A DNA stretch of 64,000 nucleotides from Alkalinema sp. FACHB-956 (GCF_014697025.1 NZ_JACJRC010000001.1:776778-840777), one strand, 5' to 3'; counted from the first letter of the stretch, positions 17,196-27,271 are shown. Notes: generated by a model from the letters alone, not told the origin. Translations and numbers: made by a program.

Positions 17196-18822
17196 CCGCC
17201 AAAAATTGCCGTTCCAGCACGCCCAGCCCCAGATCACTAGCGGAAAGGGCATGGACTTCGAACAAACCGACCATATCCGTAATTTTGGGTTGGCCTTTGC
17301 TGCTGCCTGTGACCCCCTTAGCAACCAATAGGCCGCAGTATCCTTTGGTTTTCTTGCACCGTTGATCCCACTTTTTGCGGGCTTGGATATGGACTGGATC
17401 GCTGTCACCAAACTCACCAAACAGGAACAGCGTCTCATCTTCAGTTTGTAGTAGTCCTAAGTCATACTGCTCCCCCATCATGGAATCGGCACCGGGGTTA
17501 AAGCCAATCCCTCGCAATCCGCCGGAGGTTTGCAGTTCCTGAATCAGGGCCTTGGCCTTGGGCTGGGAAGTTTGCACCAACACGACGGGTAACCCTTCCC
17601 CCGCTTCTGGAATGTCTGCCATTTGGTGATACTTCACCTGCGATCGCACCATTTTCAGCGTATCCCAGGGCATCACCCCCAGACTCAAAAAGGCATTTTC
17701 GGGGATTAAATCATCACGAATCATGGGTAGATCCGATTCATCCTCAGCCATCGCAAACAGTTCTTCTGCGAGATCCGGCAAGGTGGATACTTGGATCGAC
17801 AGGGGGCTCTCGGGTACCCCTGGGACGGGAATGTCATAGCGACTGGAGACTTCTGGGAACTGCCCATCCGCAAATTTGGAGTGATGTTGCTCAAAAAAGC
17901 AATGCAGGGCCTCTAGCACAACGGCAAAGGCTTGGGCTTCTTCCTCATAGAGGGCCGATCGCAAGCCTTCCAGGGGATGGAGGCTGCCAAAGACGGGTTC
18001 GTAATCTTCCACCGGGGGCAAGACGCGCAGCATGGTTGGGGGTGAAAAATCCCGTCCGCCTTCCGCTTCGTAGGTGAGGAATAGGCAATCTTGACTGAGA
18101 AAGGCTTCCTCCATCCGTTCCATGGAGTCATCATCCAGAACCCGCTGCCGAAAGCGTTGCAGAGAATCCAACGATCGATAGAGCAAAATGCCAAACTCCA
18201 TGCCCAGCATCCCCATGATGGAGGCATAGACGGTGCCCAAATCCCAATGGTTCAGTTCGATCGCGAGGATTTGGTGATCGCCCAGCAAGCTCCAAGGGGC
18301 ATCGTTCCACAGCTGTTGGGCTTTGTTGACTAATTCCTCGGCAAATTGTGGCGGTAAGTTGGGGGGCTTGCCCACCATGGCTGTTTGGAAGCTTTGGAAG
18401 ATTTCATCGATCAGCGGTAAGTCAGGCACATATTCCAAAGCAATGTCGAGTTCCTGCAAAATTCCCCGAAGATAGAATTGCATTTCCCGATCGCGCACCA
18501 CAATTTTTTGAGGCCGTGCGGGTTGGGCGGGACTGTGGGGATATTCGATCGCCCGTAGTAGCGTGCGGACAACGGTTTCAGGCCCTGCTGTGGGGGCAAC
18601 CATATCCATCGCCCGAACAATGCCTTGGGATCCATCCACCCAAAGCACACAATCTCCCTCGGCACGGCCACCACCCATCGAAGCGCTGTCCGAGGAGAGT
18701 AGACTCAATTCTGCTGTGCTCAGTGAACGACGATCGCCTTCCCAGACGCTTGGAATCTGCGGCAAATTGAGCAGCCGTCGTTGAGTGGCATGATTCAAAG
18801 CAGTCATAGAGTCCAAATCCAA
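17185..18822 (-). CDS. Conserved cyanobacterial hypothetical protein (DUF6930-like)
   Basis: 545 residues, soluble, acidic. I do not recognise a catalytic motif. The N-terminal half (TALNHATQRRLLNLPQIPSVWEGDRR, then VLWVDGSQGIVRAMD) and a middle region with QKIVVRDREMQFYLRGILQELDIALEYVPDLPLIDEIF resemble the DUF6930 region found in cyanobacterial proteins; I give that name with reserve. The C-terminal 90 residues (LLQTEDETLFLFGEFGDSDPVHIQARKKWDQRCKKTKGYCGLLVAKGV) look like a separate small domain. Stop lies in a tandem repeat. Single gene between convergent and divergent neighbours. Confidence 0.75.
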   Translation of the reverse strand: MDLDSMTALNHATQRRLLNLPQIPSVWEGDRRSLSTAELSLLSSDSASMGGGRAEGDCVLWVDGSQGIVRAMDMVAPTAGPETVVRTLLRAIEYPHSPAQPARPQKIVVRDREMQFYLRGILQELDIALEYVPDLPLIDEIFQSFQTAMVGKPPNLPPQFAEELVNKAQQLWNDAPWSLLGDHQILAIELNHWDLGTVYASIMGMLGMEFGILLYRSLDSLQRFRQRVLDDDSMERMEEAFLSQDCLFLTYEAEGGRDFSPPTMLRVLPPVEDYEPVFGSLHPLEGLRSALYEEEAQAFAVVLEALHCFFEQHHSKFADGQFPEVSSRYDIPVPGVPESPLSIQVSTLPDLAEELFAMAEDESDLPMIRDDLIPENAFLSLGVMPWDTLKMVRSQVKYHQMADIPEAGEGLPVVLVQTSQPKAKALIQELQTSGGLRGIGFNPGADSMMGEQYDLGLLQTEDETLFLFGEFGDSDPVHIQARKKWDQRCKKTKGYCGLLVAKGVTGSSKGQPKITDMVGLFEVHALSASDLGLGVLERQFLADWL

Positions 18823-19263
18823 GGAATATACAAGGGATCAAACAGTGGCGGGAACACAATCATCACAACAACACGATCCTTAACAGGTCTGTTGGCGGAT
18901 GCCTCTTCACTCAACCATGCTTTTCTGAGATCGGGACTCAGAAAAGATAGACAGTAGCCTATATCTTACTTCTTGGCCCCTCGGCTGGTACATTTCATTC
19001 TAGGAATAGAAAGATTTCATAACAGATTGGAACAATGCCCTCGACCCAAATCACGCAATTTTCTGGGTATCATTCCATCTTTCGCTTGCCTCGATAGAGA
19101 ATGCGAATCGACGATCGACTAAATCCCTAGGATAGAATGCTAGCAAGGCCCGAGTACTTGGCACTCGCAAGGAGACAATTCCAAGCCAGGAAGTTTAGTT
19201 TCCAGGTGCAAGCTCAAGCTGCGATCGGGCCAGTTAGAGACCGCTAAGGGAGCAAAATAGCCC
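18823..19263. promoter_or_regulatory. Divergent spacer with leader of the SufA/IscA-like gene
   Basis: 440 bp between divergent genes. A -10-like TAGAAT is at 19133-19138. The likely leader (19150-19260) can fold: CGAGT...ACTCG around 19151-19167 and GGAA...TTCC around 19190-19203. AAGGGAG at 19247-19253 can serve as ribosome-binding site for the ATG at 19264. No operator sequence I can name. Confidence 0.4.
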
Positions 19264-19617
19264 ATGACACAAGCGACACAATCCCAAAAGGGCATTCAGA
19301 TGACTGAATCTGCCATCAATCAAGTCAAAATGCTGCGGGATCAACAGGGAAAAGACCTTTGCCTGCGGGTTGGTGTGCGGGGAGGCGGCTGTTCGGGCAT
19401 GTCCTACACCATGGACTTTGAAGAGGTGGGTAATATCCGCCCCGAGGATGAGGTTTACGACTACGACGGCTTCAAAGTGGTTTGTGATCCCAAGAGCTTG
19501 CTCTATATCTACGGCCTTGTGCTGGATTACAGCAATGCCTTGATTGGCGGTGGGTTCCAGTTTACGAATCCAAATGCAAACCAGACCTGTGGGTGTGGCA
19601 AATCCTTCTCGGCTTAA
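19264..19617 (+). CDS. HesB/IscA/SufA-family Fe-S carrier protein
   Basis: 117 residues. The three conserved cysteines are present: [14 protein letters not shown] (about 43) and [10 protein letters not shown] near the C-terminus. The ITESAI-like N-terminus and [27 protein letters not shown] are typical of A-type carriers. The protein accepts Fe-S clusters from scaffold proteins and passes them to targets such as photosystem I or ferredoxin partners; it acts in the cytoplasm. SufA and IscA cannot be told apart here. Monocistronic with a folded leader. Confidence 0.93.
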   Translation: MTQATQSQKGIQMTESAINQVKMLRDQQGKDLCLRVGVRGGGCSGMSYTMDFEEVGNIRPEDEVYDYDGFKVVCDPKSLLYIYGLVLDYSNALIGGGFQFTNPNANQTCGCGKSFSA

Positions 19618-19838
19618 GGCGATCGCTTCAGCGTGCGGCCTGCTCTGGCGAATCTTCGAGAGTTCGCTAGAGTTCGATCGCTTCCCAAAAGTCCATTGAT
19701 CCCGGATCCCGTCCCAAGCTAATATCTACAGGTTGACTCTCAGATTGCATGGGGAACTGGATTGTGTGGGGAACCGTCGCGATTGTGGTCATTACTCCCA
19801 GAGGACTGAACTAGAAAGGGTTAGACGACGCTGAATTT

Positions 19839-20258
19839 ATGACTCAAACCGTTGAAGAACTGTTCGATAGTGGCTTGGAACGATACAAAGCGGGTGAATC
19901 GGTAGAAACGCTGATTCCGGTGTTCCAAGAAGTCTGCGATCGCTCCAAAAAAGCGAGTGCTGCTTGGACTTGTCTGTCCTGGTTGTATCTCTTGGCAGAT
20001 AAACCCGCCGCTGCCCTGACCACTGCCCAAAAGGCTGTGAAGCTCAATCCCCAGGATCCCCAAGCACGAATTAACTTGGCCCTAGCGATGCTGGACACGA
20101 AGAAGGCAGGTGTGCGGCCCCACGTGGAAATTGCCCAGCAAATCTGTATGGCGGTTTCAGAGTTGCAGGACGAGGTCATGAACAACATTGAGGATGGTCT
20201 GACCCGCAAGCCTAACTGGAAAAGTATGGAGCGCGTCAAGCAGTGGCTGACGGAATAG
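19839..20258 (+). CDS. TPR-like repeat protein
   Basis: 139 residues, fully helical. The repeat pattern is visible at about 20-85 (FQEVCDRSKKASAAWTCLSWLYLLADKPAAALTTAQKAVKLNPQDPQARINLALAML), about two tetratricopeptide units. The last 45 residues end in a helix KSMERVKQWLTE. A cyanobacterial family of unknown partner. The start context is weak. A 20-bp direct duplication covers its stop codon. Confidence 0.8.
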   Translation: MTQTVEELFDSGLERYKAGESVETLIPVFQEVCDRSKKASAAWTCLSWLYLLADKPAAALTTAQKAVKLNPQDPQARINLALAMLDTKKAGVRPHVEIAQQICMAVSELQDEVMNNIEDGLTRKPNWKSMERVKQWLTE

Positions 20259-20290
20259 TCGTCCTTCAAACGGAATAGTCGTCCTTCAAT
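20251..20290 (+). repeat. 20-bp perfect tandem duplication over a stop codon
   Basis: ACGGAATAGTCGTCCTTCAA occurs at 20251-20270 and again at 20271-20290. The first copy contains the TAG that ends the TPR gene (20256-20258), so the second repeats the stop in the same relative position. Confidence 0.93.
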
Positions 20291-20384
20291 CCGTTGCAGG
20301 ATTGTGAATAGGACAGCGTTCGAGGAGAGCGATCGGGGGCGACGGGTAGAGTTGCCCTCTAATTTTTTTGAGAATTTGCTGGAT

Positions 20385-23300
20385 TTATGTGAACAAACCG
20401 TGGTGGGTGTAGAGGGTGGCAAGGGCTGAATTTCGGGCCAAGGCGTCTGCCCGCCGCACGGCGGCCTCTGCGTCCAGCATACCAGCCCCATATTCATTGA
20501 CGTTATAGGCCGTAAACTGCCGATAGGCCGTGGCCTGCAAAATATCTCGCACGGTTGCAGCGGTTAGCCCATTGTTCACGCTCCAAACCAGCGATGCCAC
20601 ACCCGCAGCGCTGGGGGTGGCAAAGGAGGTCCCCCACACGGTTTCTTGGCTACCGTTAATGTTAGTTGCCAGAATGCCGGAAGTCGCGACTAAGGTAAGT
20701 TCCGGCCCGTACTGCGAATACCAATGGCGATCGAGGCTTGTACCATTGCTGCCTCCTGCCGCCCCGATCGCCATCACATTGCCATAACTGCCTGCAAAAG
20801 TGGCTGGTTGCGAAACCTCACTGACGGGATGATAGGCGGAATTCCCCGAAGCAATTACAAATAGCACCGTATCGGCATACTGTTGCATTAACTGTGCTAA
20901 CTCTGTATCAATATAATTTTCAGTGTATTCCCCGCTGATGTTAATTACGAGCTTCTTGCCTTGGGCTTGGGCGTATTGGATTTGTTCCAGGGCCGCTTGG
21001 GCAAAGCCCATGGCATTGCTGCCAAAGACGCGAGAAATGTAAATTGCGCTATTCCAGTTGATTCCAGCAATCCCAACCCCATCATTGGTATCCGCTGCCA
21101 AAATGGTCGCAACCTTAGTTCCATGGCCTTCCCAGTCTGCATCATAGTCATTGGAACTAGTTAGGGTTCGGCCTCCATTGAGATCATTATTGGTGGGATT
21201 GTTGTTGGTATCAATTGCTAATCCACTGTCCGCTACCCCTAATAAAATATCTGTTGAACCTGTCGTAAATCGCCAAGCGCCGGAAACATTCATCATTTGA
21301 AGGTTCCATTGTTGGCTAAAGGATGGATCATTGGGGGTGATTCCTAGGGAAATGCTACGATCGCTAAATTGTAGGGTTTCATAGCCTTGGAAGTAGACTT
21401 CAGAGCCCGTGGAATTCACGCGTATCCAGTCAAAGGTCGTCCCCCCAAAAATCGATCGGGTATTTGCGTGAAATGTCACATCGTTAGAACTAATATTCTG
21501 AAAACTCAAAGTATCTTTGCCGCCACGGCCTAGGAATACCGAACCCTTGGTCATTCCAGAAAAGCTGTGGGTATTGTTTTTAAAATCACCAAACACAACA
21601 CTTTGGCTGTTAGCCGAACTAAAGGCAAGCAATTCTAGAAGGGATTCACTCGATCGGGTAAGACTGCCTGTGCTGTCGGTTCCTTCTGCATAGATCCAAT
21701 AGTTCCCAGCGGCTAGGTTTATGCCATTCAGATTGAATAATCCCCCATTTGTGATGTTACCTAGCAAGATAGTGATTCCAGTCGCATTCGATCGGGCGTA
21801 GAGTTTCGTATTCGAAATGACTCCACTGCTATTCCAACTCACTTGTAAGGCTCCCTGCTGGAATACCACATTGGCAGACCCATCACCCGATGCATCGGTT
21901 ACTGCAAAGTTGGTGAAGATAGAGGGCAGCGTAATATTGAGACTATCCCAATCCTGACCTTGGCCCTGGTTAGCATTATTCGTCTCGCGGGCTTCTGAGA
22001 TGACATTGGTACTATCGATGATCATCCCAAGGTAGTAGGTTCCACTAGTGAGCCAAACGGGATGAGTCGCACTGGGCAAGGTCAGGATCTGGCTCAACAG
22101 CCCCGTGCCTGTGAGGCTGCTGAGACTGGAAATTTCCTGGGAGCCCAATAGGTAATCACTAGCGGTTATTGTCGCATCGGTGGAGAGATAGAAGGAGGTG
22201 CGGAACGCCCCCGATCGCATCCGCTGGAGATTGGCAATTTGGAAATTCACCTGCACACTATTGCCTGCAATTCCACTCGTCGGTACAACATCGAAAGTTT
22301 GACCCCGTAAATCGGGCAAGGCATCAAATTCCTTCCCTTCTCCGCTTAGGTCATAGTCACTATCGTTGAGATAGCCATTAATAAAATCCTGTTCCGTACC
22401 TAGATCATTCGTCCCGGAAGCTAAATTACGGGCAAAGTGATAGGTCACGTAGGATTGGCCACTGGCATCGACATCGTAGTAGCGATCGATGTAGACTTTG
22501 CCCCGTTCTTGGGCGATCGCATTAAGACTACTGCCCACGAGGACAGCGTTGGTAATTTGATAGCGGCCATTGGCTCCGGTTTCATTCAAGCCAGGATTTG
22601 GATCGACAAAATTGCCAACGGTATATTTCCCAGCATCTCCGTAAACCCATCCTGTATAGTAATCAGAACTGTTGCTAATTCCATTGTAAAAGTAGCTAAA
22701 ACTATATTTGTAAATATTAGTTGTAGTGGTAAAAGTATTCGTTTGTGTGAATAAATTTGGATTGCTCAAACTGCTAATCCGAAGACGATAGATATTGCTA
22801 GTGGGTAGGTTGAAAGCAGGGACCCAACTGTAAATACCATCGCTTTCCGTCAAGAGACTAACCGTGGTGTAGACTTGATCTTGACCTAGGGAATTCCGAT
22901 ATAGGAGTTCAACTTTAACATTGTCACTCAGGTTGTCGTCCCAAGTCAGAGTGTAAGCATTTCCTAAAAATATATTAGTTAGTCCACCCAACTGAGCGTT
23001 TCTTAAATAAGGAAAGTCAGCCACATAGTAATCTTGACCAAATTTTTCTTCTGGCTTCATCGTGCTGGTGAGGTAACCACTCTCACTTCCCAGAAAATTG
23101 CTGCCACTGCCACTGAAGGGGGAGAGCGTTTGGTTGGTTTCCCGATCGTAATAGCTGGTGACAATGACTTTGCCTAAATCAGCAGCCGTTCCTTCAGTGA
23201 TGGCGCTGGTAATGTAATACCGTCCGTTTGAAGCGATTTCGTTCGTTTGGGGTGTGAAATCGTAATAAGTATTGACTTGGTATTGATTGGAATAACCATA

Positions 23301-24839
23301 TACATAGCCGCTATAGCTATCTGCGCTATTGTCAAACCCATTTGTGTAATAAATAAATGAGTATTGAGTAGCTGGCCGTTCCTGCGCCAATAGCACGAGG
23401 GTATAGGGGCTTGGCTTGTCGGTATAACTGACCTTGAGGTAGTAGTTACCCACCGTTAATCGTTGGGCCCAAGTGGAGAGGTCGTTACTAGCAACCCTCG
23501 ATCGTCCGATCGTATTGCCAGCTTGATCTAAAATTTCCAGGCCAACCTGGGAATTGATCGATAGATTCACATCCGTAACTTGGTTCAGACTGAAGCGATA
23601 GAAATCGATCCTGTCTGCTGCATCTACCCGATCGCTGACTTGCCAGTGACCTTTTCCCGCTTCAGCATTAAAGCCTTGTAAGTTGCCTAGATCAAAAGCC
23701 GTACTCAGGGTATTTCCGGGTAGGTCAACGACGGTTGGATCGGCTCTGCGCTGGGTGACAGCGGCGATCTGCCATCCATTGTCCACCGTTGGCAGTAACG
23801 TTGAACCTGCGATCGCAGTTCCATTCATGAACCAAATCTGATTGATGCCTGCCGTCCTGTGTCGCCAGAGGAGATCGGACTTTCCATCAGTATTAAAATC
23901 ACCAATTCCTGCAATTCCCCAATTACTATCGGCGACGGGCGCTAGATAAACACTATTCATCCACTTGGCATTATCCATCAACCAAACGGCATTGGTTCCA
24001 CTCACAGAATGTCGCCACAATAAATCCGTTCGACCATCAGTATTAAAATCGCCACCACCTGCAATTTGCCAGTTGAGATCGGCAACAGTGATTAAGTTTG
24101 CGCCTCCGATTGGTGTGGTTCCGTTCATGTACCAAACGGCATTGACACCCACATGCTTGTGTCGCCAAATAATGTCGGTTTCCCCATCGTTATTCAGATC
24201 GCAGAGAGTCGCAATTTGCCAGCCTGAATCGACGGTGGGCAACATCACATCAGTTTTCCCGTTAGCGCTCATCTGCCAAATGAGGGTCATTCCAGACACC
24301 TGATTTCGCCAGAGATAATCCAATAGTCCATCGCGATTGAAATCACTTGATCCCACTAGTTGCCAGTTTGGATCTGCGATCGTCATTAAGGCAGTTCCCC
24401 CAACGACAGTGTTGCCTGCCATCTGCCATCCGACATTGGCTCCTACGGTTTGGTGTCGCCAGAGAATTTCAGTTTGAGGATTGCTATTGCTCCACAAATT
24501 CAGCGTATAGTTACTTTCCGTATTGTCAGAGGCATTGGGGGTGACTTGTAAGTAGTAAGTACCAGGTTCTAAGGTAACGGTTAAGAGTTCTGCAGCCGTC
24601 TGACTATTACGACTCGATCGCAAAACAGTCCCGTCACTCTGGAGCAGGTCAAGATTGACATCTGCGGTGATGCTATTAATCGAAGCACTAATGCTAGTTC
24701 TAATGCTCAGTTGAAATTGGTAGTAATCAAATAAATCACTACTATCTACACGATCGCTAAGACTTTGACGATGGCTACCGCTGTTGACTGGGAGCACTCG
24801 CGCTGTGCTTAACGTATTGCCTGCGTTATCTGTCAACAT
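20385..24839 (-). CDS. Large S8 (subtilisin) protease with pre-peptidase and VCBS-like repeats
   Basis: 1484 residues. N-terminal PPC domain (about 10-115), then five VCBS/FG-GAP-like repeats of about 45 residues (about 120-370; ILWRHQTVGANVGWQM, DFNTDGRTDLLWRH pattern), a second PPC domain (about 375-480), two related beta domains (PATQYSFIYYTNG and IYKYSFSYFYNG), a CARDB-like adhesion domain (about 880-970), further beta repeats, and a C-terminal subtilase (about 1180-1450). The catalytic triad is complete: Asp1204 in GVADSGLAID, His1239 in GHGTKVAT, Ser1405 in GTSFATPSAAG. There is no cleavable signal peptide, so export may be by type I secretion. Probably a secreted or surface protease. 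Confidence 0.9.
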   Translation of the reverse strand: MLTDNAGNTLSTARVLPVNSGSHRQSLSDRVDSSDLFDYYQFQLSIRTSISASINSITADVNLDLLQSDGTVLRSSRNSQTAAELLTVTLEPGTYYLQVTPNASDNTESNYTLNLWSNSNPQTEILWRHQTVGANVGWQMAGNTVVGGTALMTIADPNWQLVGSSDFNRDGLLDYLWRNQVSGMTLIWQMSANGKTDVMLPTVDSGWQIATLCDLNNDGETDIIWRHKHVGVNAVWYMNGTTPIGGANLITVADLNWQIAGGGDFNTDGRTDLLWRHSVSGTNAVWLMDNAKWMNSVYLAPVADSNWGIAGIGDFNTDGKSDLLWRHRTAGINQIWFMNGTAIAGSTLLPTVDNGWQIAAVTQRRADPTVVDLPGNTLSTAFDLGNLQGFNAEAGKGHWQVSDRVDAADRIDFYRFSLNQVTDVNLSINSQVGLEILDQAGNTIGRSRVASNDLSTWAQRLTVGNYYLKVSYTDKPSPYTLVLLAQERPATQYSFIYYTNGFDNSADSYSGYVYGYSNQYQVNTYYDFTPQTNEIASNGRYYITSAITEGTAADLGKVIVTSYYDRETNQTLSPFSGSGSNFLGSESGYLTSTMKPEEKFGQDYYVADFPYLRNAQLGGLTNIFLGNAYTLTWDDNLSDNVKVELLYRNSLGQDQVYTTVSLLTESDGIYSWVPAFNLPTSNIYRLRISSLSNPNLFTQTNTFTTTTNIYKYSFSYFYNGISNSSDYYTGWVYGDAGKYTVGNFVDPNPGLNETGANGRYQITNAVLVGSSLNAIAQERGKVYIDRYYDVDASGQSYVTYHFARNLASGTNDLGTEQDFINGYLNDSDYDLSGEGKEFDALPDLRGQTFDVVPTSGIAGNSVQVNFQIANLQRMRSGAFRTSFYLSTDATITASDYLLGSQEISSLSSLTGTGLLSQILTLPSATHPVWLTSGTYYLGMIIDSTNVISEARETNNANQGQGQDWDSLNITLPSIFTNFAVTDASGDGSANVVFQQGALQVSWNSSGVISNTKLYARSNATGITILLGNITNGGLFNLNGINLAAGNYWIYAEGTDSTGSLTRSSESLLELLAFSSANSQSVVFGDFKNNTHSFSGMTKGSVFLGRGGKDTLSFQNISSNDVTFHANTRSIFGGTTFDWIRVNSTGSEVYFQGYETLQFSDRSISLGITPNDPSFSQQWNLQMMNVSGAWRFTTGSTDILLGVADSGLAIDTNNNPTNNDLNGGRTLTSSNDYDADWEGHGTKVATILAADTNDGVGIAGINWNSAIYISRVFGSNAMGFAQAALEQIQYAQAQGKKLVINISGEYTENYIDTELAQLMQQYADTVLFVIASGNSAYHPVSEVSQPATFAGSYGNVMAIGAAGGSNGTSLDRHWYSQYGPELTLVATSGILATNINGSQETVWGTSFATPSAAGVASLVWSVNNGLTAATVRDILQATAYRQFTAYNVNEYGAGMLDAEAAVRRADALARNSALATLYTHHGLFT

Positions 24840-25081
24840 ATCTCAACTGAGGCTAGAAAGGGCTACCTTAACTCTGAGCGAAATCAAGAGTCAGTTTCCG
24901 CAGTGCTTTTACTGAAACTCCCCAGGTGACGGTTCATGAAAACCAGGAATACTCATAGTAAAATAGGAGGAAAAATCACCACTTTTTCACGATTTTATGT
25001 TCCTGCTGTGAACTCAAGTTGTAAATTCCAGGATGAAAATTCTCCGACACGGCCTCATCGCAAACCGATCAAACCTACGCT

Positions 25082-25327
25082 ATGAAAGATCAACTGATTA
25101 GAAGCCTCAACTTTATCTTGATGTTAGATTTGTTTTTCGTGCTTTTCTGTTTCTTCTGGTTTGTCGTTGCCTTGATTGGTCGCAATAACCAAATCAACCT
25201 TGGCTTTGATCTCTGGTATTCCCTCTGGGAGCCAGTCATGCAACCTGCGCTGGGTTTACTGATGGCTGGGGCGATTCTGATCGGGGTGGTGAATTGGATT
25301 ACCCACAAGCTGAAGCCAGACGCTTAG
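25082..25327 (+). CDS. Small two-helix membrane protein
   Basis: 81 residues, two hydrophobic segments at about 12-32 (ILMLDLFFVLFCFFWFVVALI) and 53-72 (VMQPALGLLMAGAILIGVVNW) joined by a polar loop RNNQINLGFDLWYSLWEP. The length, composition and clean start suggest a real conserved small gene rather than a chance frame. Function unknown. Confidence 0.7.
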   Translation: MKDQLIRSLNFILMLDLFFVLFCFFWFVVALIGRNNQINLGFDLWYSLWEPVMQPALGLLMAGAILIGVVNWITHKLKPDA

Positions 25328-25423
25328 CCCACTTGACCGATCGTACCCCTAGGGGAAACGCACGATCGGTCAAAATCACGCAAACAAGGACGCCGACCTA
25401 TTCCACTGACCTACTTCATAGAT

Positions 25424-26350
25424 CTACCCCGCTGCTAACACCTGCTCCAGGGCGGGTTTCACTGTGGGATAGGTATATTGAAATCCACTGGCTAAGGTCT
25501 GCTTCGGCAAAACCTGCTGTCCTTCTAGAACAACCTTGGCCCCCTCTCCCAACATGGCTTCCAAGGCAAAACTGGGGACTGGTAACCAGGAGGGGCGCTG
25601 GAGTACCTGCCCTAGGGTCTGACAGAGGTCTTCCATGCGTACAGGATTGGGGGCCGTTGCATTGTAAATGCCCTGCATTTCTGGCTGGGTTAATGCCTGC
25701 ATGATGAGAGCTACCACATCATCCCGATGAATCCAGGAAAACCACTGCCGCCCCGACCCGATCGGTCCGCCTGCAAACATACGAAAGGGGGGCAGCATTT
25801 TGCCGAGAGCCCCACCCATGCCCAAGACGATACCGAGCCGTAAGATCACCAGCCGAGTGCCGCTCGCCGTCACCCCCTGCGCTGCTGCCTCCCACTTCTG
25901 GCAAATCTCTGCTAGAAAATCGTTACCCGCCGGACTGGTTTCATCAAAGCTGGCAGTTTCGCTCGTGCCATAGAACCCGATCGCCGAGGCATTTACCAAC
26001 ACCGATGGCTTAGAGGTTGCTTGGTGAATGGCGTCTACTAAATGCTGCGTCGTGAGGATACGGCTGTCTAACAGCAATTGCTTATGCTCCGGAGTCCAGC
26101 GATGTTCCGCGATCGGTTCTCCAGCCAAATTCACGATCCCATCGCAGCCAGAAATGACAGCTTGCCAGTCTCCGGCTTCCCTGGGGTTATAGGCCACCAC
26201 GGTCACCCTGGTAAAAACCGAGTTAGGAAATCGTTGTTTGGCTTGCTCTGCATTGCGGGTTAAAACAATCACCTCATGGCCTTCCATGTGCAATTGTTCG
26301 ACTAATCGACTGCCGACAAACCCCGTGGCACCCGTTACAGCTACTTTCAT
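25424..26350 (-). CDS. TIGR01777-family epimerase-like protein (ThyD/SulA-like)
   Basis: 308 residues from the ATG at 26350, placing MKVAVTGATGFVGSRL (Rossmann glycine motif) at the N-terminus. A TTG 15 bases upstream has a better-spaced GGAG and is the alternative start. Further motifs: DGIVNLAGEPIAEHRW, SAIGFYGTS, and the C-terminal FQYTYPTVKPALEQVL typical of TIGR01777. The family is SDR-extended, without a known substrate; the cyanobacterial and plant members are discussed in relation to cell division (SulA-like) and thylakoid organisation. Single gene, divergent from the phytol-kinase-like gene. Confidence 0.9.
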   Translation of the reverse strand: MKVAVTGATGFVGSRLVEQLHMEGHEVIVLTRNAEQAKQRFPNSVFTRVTVVAYNPREAGDWQAVISGCDGIVNLAGEPIAEHRWTPEHKQLLLDSRILTTQHLVDAIHQATSKPSVLVNASAIGFYGTSETASFDETSPAGNDFLAEICQKWEAAAQGVTASGTRLVILRLGIVLGMGGALGKMLPPFRMFAGGPIGSGRQWFSWIHRDDVVALIMQALTQPEMQGIYNATAPNPVRMEDLCQTLGQVLQRPSWLPVPSFALEAMLGEGAKVVLEGQQVLPKQTLASGFQYTYPTVKPALEQVLAAG

Positions 26351-26440
26351 GGTGGTGTTGCTCAATCATCTCCACCGTTCATCTTACGGGATGAATTCCT
26401 GCGAACCGATCCAGTCTGTCTAGTATTGTGAAAAAGGATT

Positions 26441-27181
26441 GTGGAACAGATCATCCACCCAACTGGGAGCAAGGAGGTCAGAAACGCGGTGATTCAGTGG
26501 TTCGCATCAATTGAAACCCTGGGGGAAAAAGTCGCGATCGCAGCACTTTGGCTGGGTTTGGTGGGCATAGCTGCCACATTGGTGAAACAATTCACCCGTG
26601 CTGATAGTGAAATCGTGCGCAAGGTGGTTCACATTGGCACGGGCAACATTATTCTGCTGGCTTGGTGGATGGCGCTGCCCACCTGGGTGATTTTAGCGGC
26701 GGCGGTTCTGTTCGGCGCGATCGCCCTAGCCTCTTTTTTCTATCCGTTATTGCCTAGCATTGATAGCGTGGGGCGAAAAAGTTTGGGCACATTCTTCTAT
26801 GCCACCAGTATTGGCCTCTTGGCCGCTTGGTTTTGGCCACAAAATTTGCCCGAGTTCGCTGTCCTCGGCATTCTCATCATGACCTGGGGCGATGGACTCG
26901 CAGGGTTAATCGGTCGCCAATTCGGCACCCACCCCTACAAACTTTGGGGAATGAAAAAAAGTTGGGAAGGATCCCTCACCATGGCGCTGATGAGTGCCGT
27001 TACGACCCTGCTCGTACTGGCTGCGGTGGGAACGCCCCTCAGTCCATTGCTCATTTCTGCTGTTTTAGTCGCGATCGTGGCCACAGGGTTAGAAGCCTTT
27101 TCCAAGCTGGGGCTGGATAATGTCACGGTTCCGATCGGCAGTGCTACCGTCGCCTATGCCATCAGTCTGATTTTGGGGTAA
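26441..27181 (+). CDS. Phytol/dolichol kinase-family membrane protein
   Basis: 246 residues with about seven membrane segments. Family motifs: EIVRKVVHIGTGNIILLAWW (about 60-80), SFFYPLLPSIDSVGRKSLGTFFY, and the cytidylyltransferase-like MTWGDGLAGLIGRQFG followed by KSWEGSLTM. These are shared by phytol kinase (VTE5-like) and dolichol kinase. In cyanobacteria the role is salvage phosphorylation of phytol from chlorophyll, giving phytyl phosphate for tocopherol. The GTG start at 26441 has no clear Shine-Dalgarno; a later start near residue 20 is possible. Confidence 0.87.
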   Translation: MEQIIHPTGSKEVRNAVIQWFASIETLGEKVAIAALWLGLVGIAATLVKQFTRADSEIVRKVVHIGTGNIILLAWWMALPTWVILAAAVLFGAIALASFFYPLLPSIDSVGRKSLGTFFYATSIGLLAAWFWPQNLPEFAVLGILIMTWGDGLAGLIGRQFGTHPYKLWGMKKSWEGSLTMALMSAVTTLLVLAAVGTPLSPLLISAVLVAIVATGLEAFSKLGLDNVTVPIGSATVAYAISLILG

Positions 27182-27215
27182 TTGCTGAGCTAATGCTGGA
27201 CTCCTTGCTGGGCGG

Positions 27216-27271
27216 TTTGCTGGACTAGCTTTGCTGGACTAATTTTGTTGGACTAATTTTGTTGGATTTCC
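27216..27271 (+). repeat. 14-bp tandem repeat, 4 copies
   Basis: Units start at 27216, 27230, 27244 and 27258 with the pattern TTTGYTGGACTAAT; the first and last are diverged. Lies in the spacer after the phytol-kinase-like gene. Confidence 0.88.

Noticed and set aside
24930..24945. ACTCCCCAGG similar to the tRNA-Asn 3' end, considered as an att copy
   Set aside because: Only about 10 bases match and the similarity stops; chance match rather than an attachment-site repeat.
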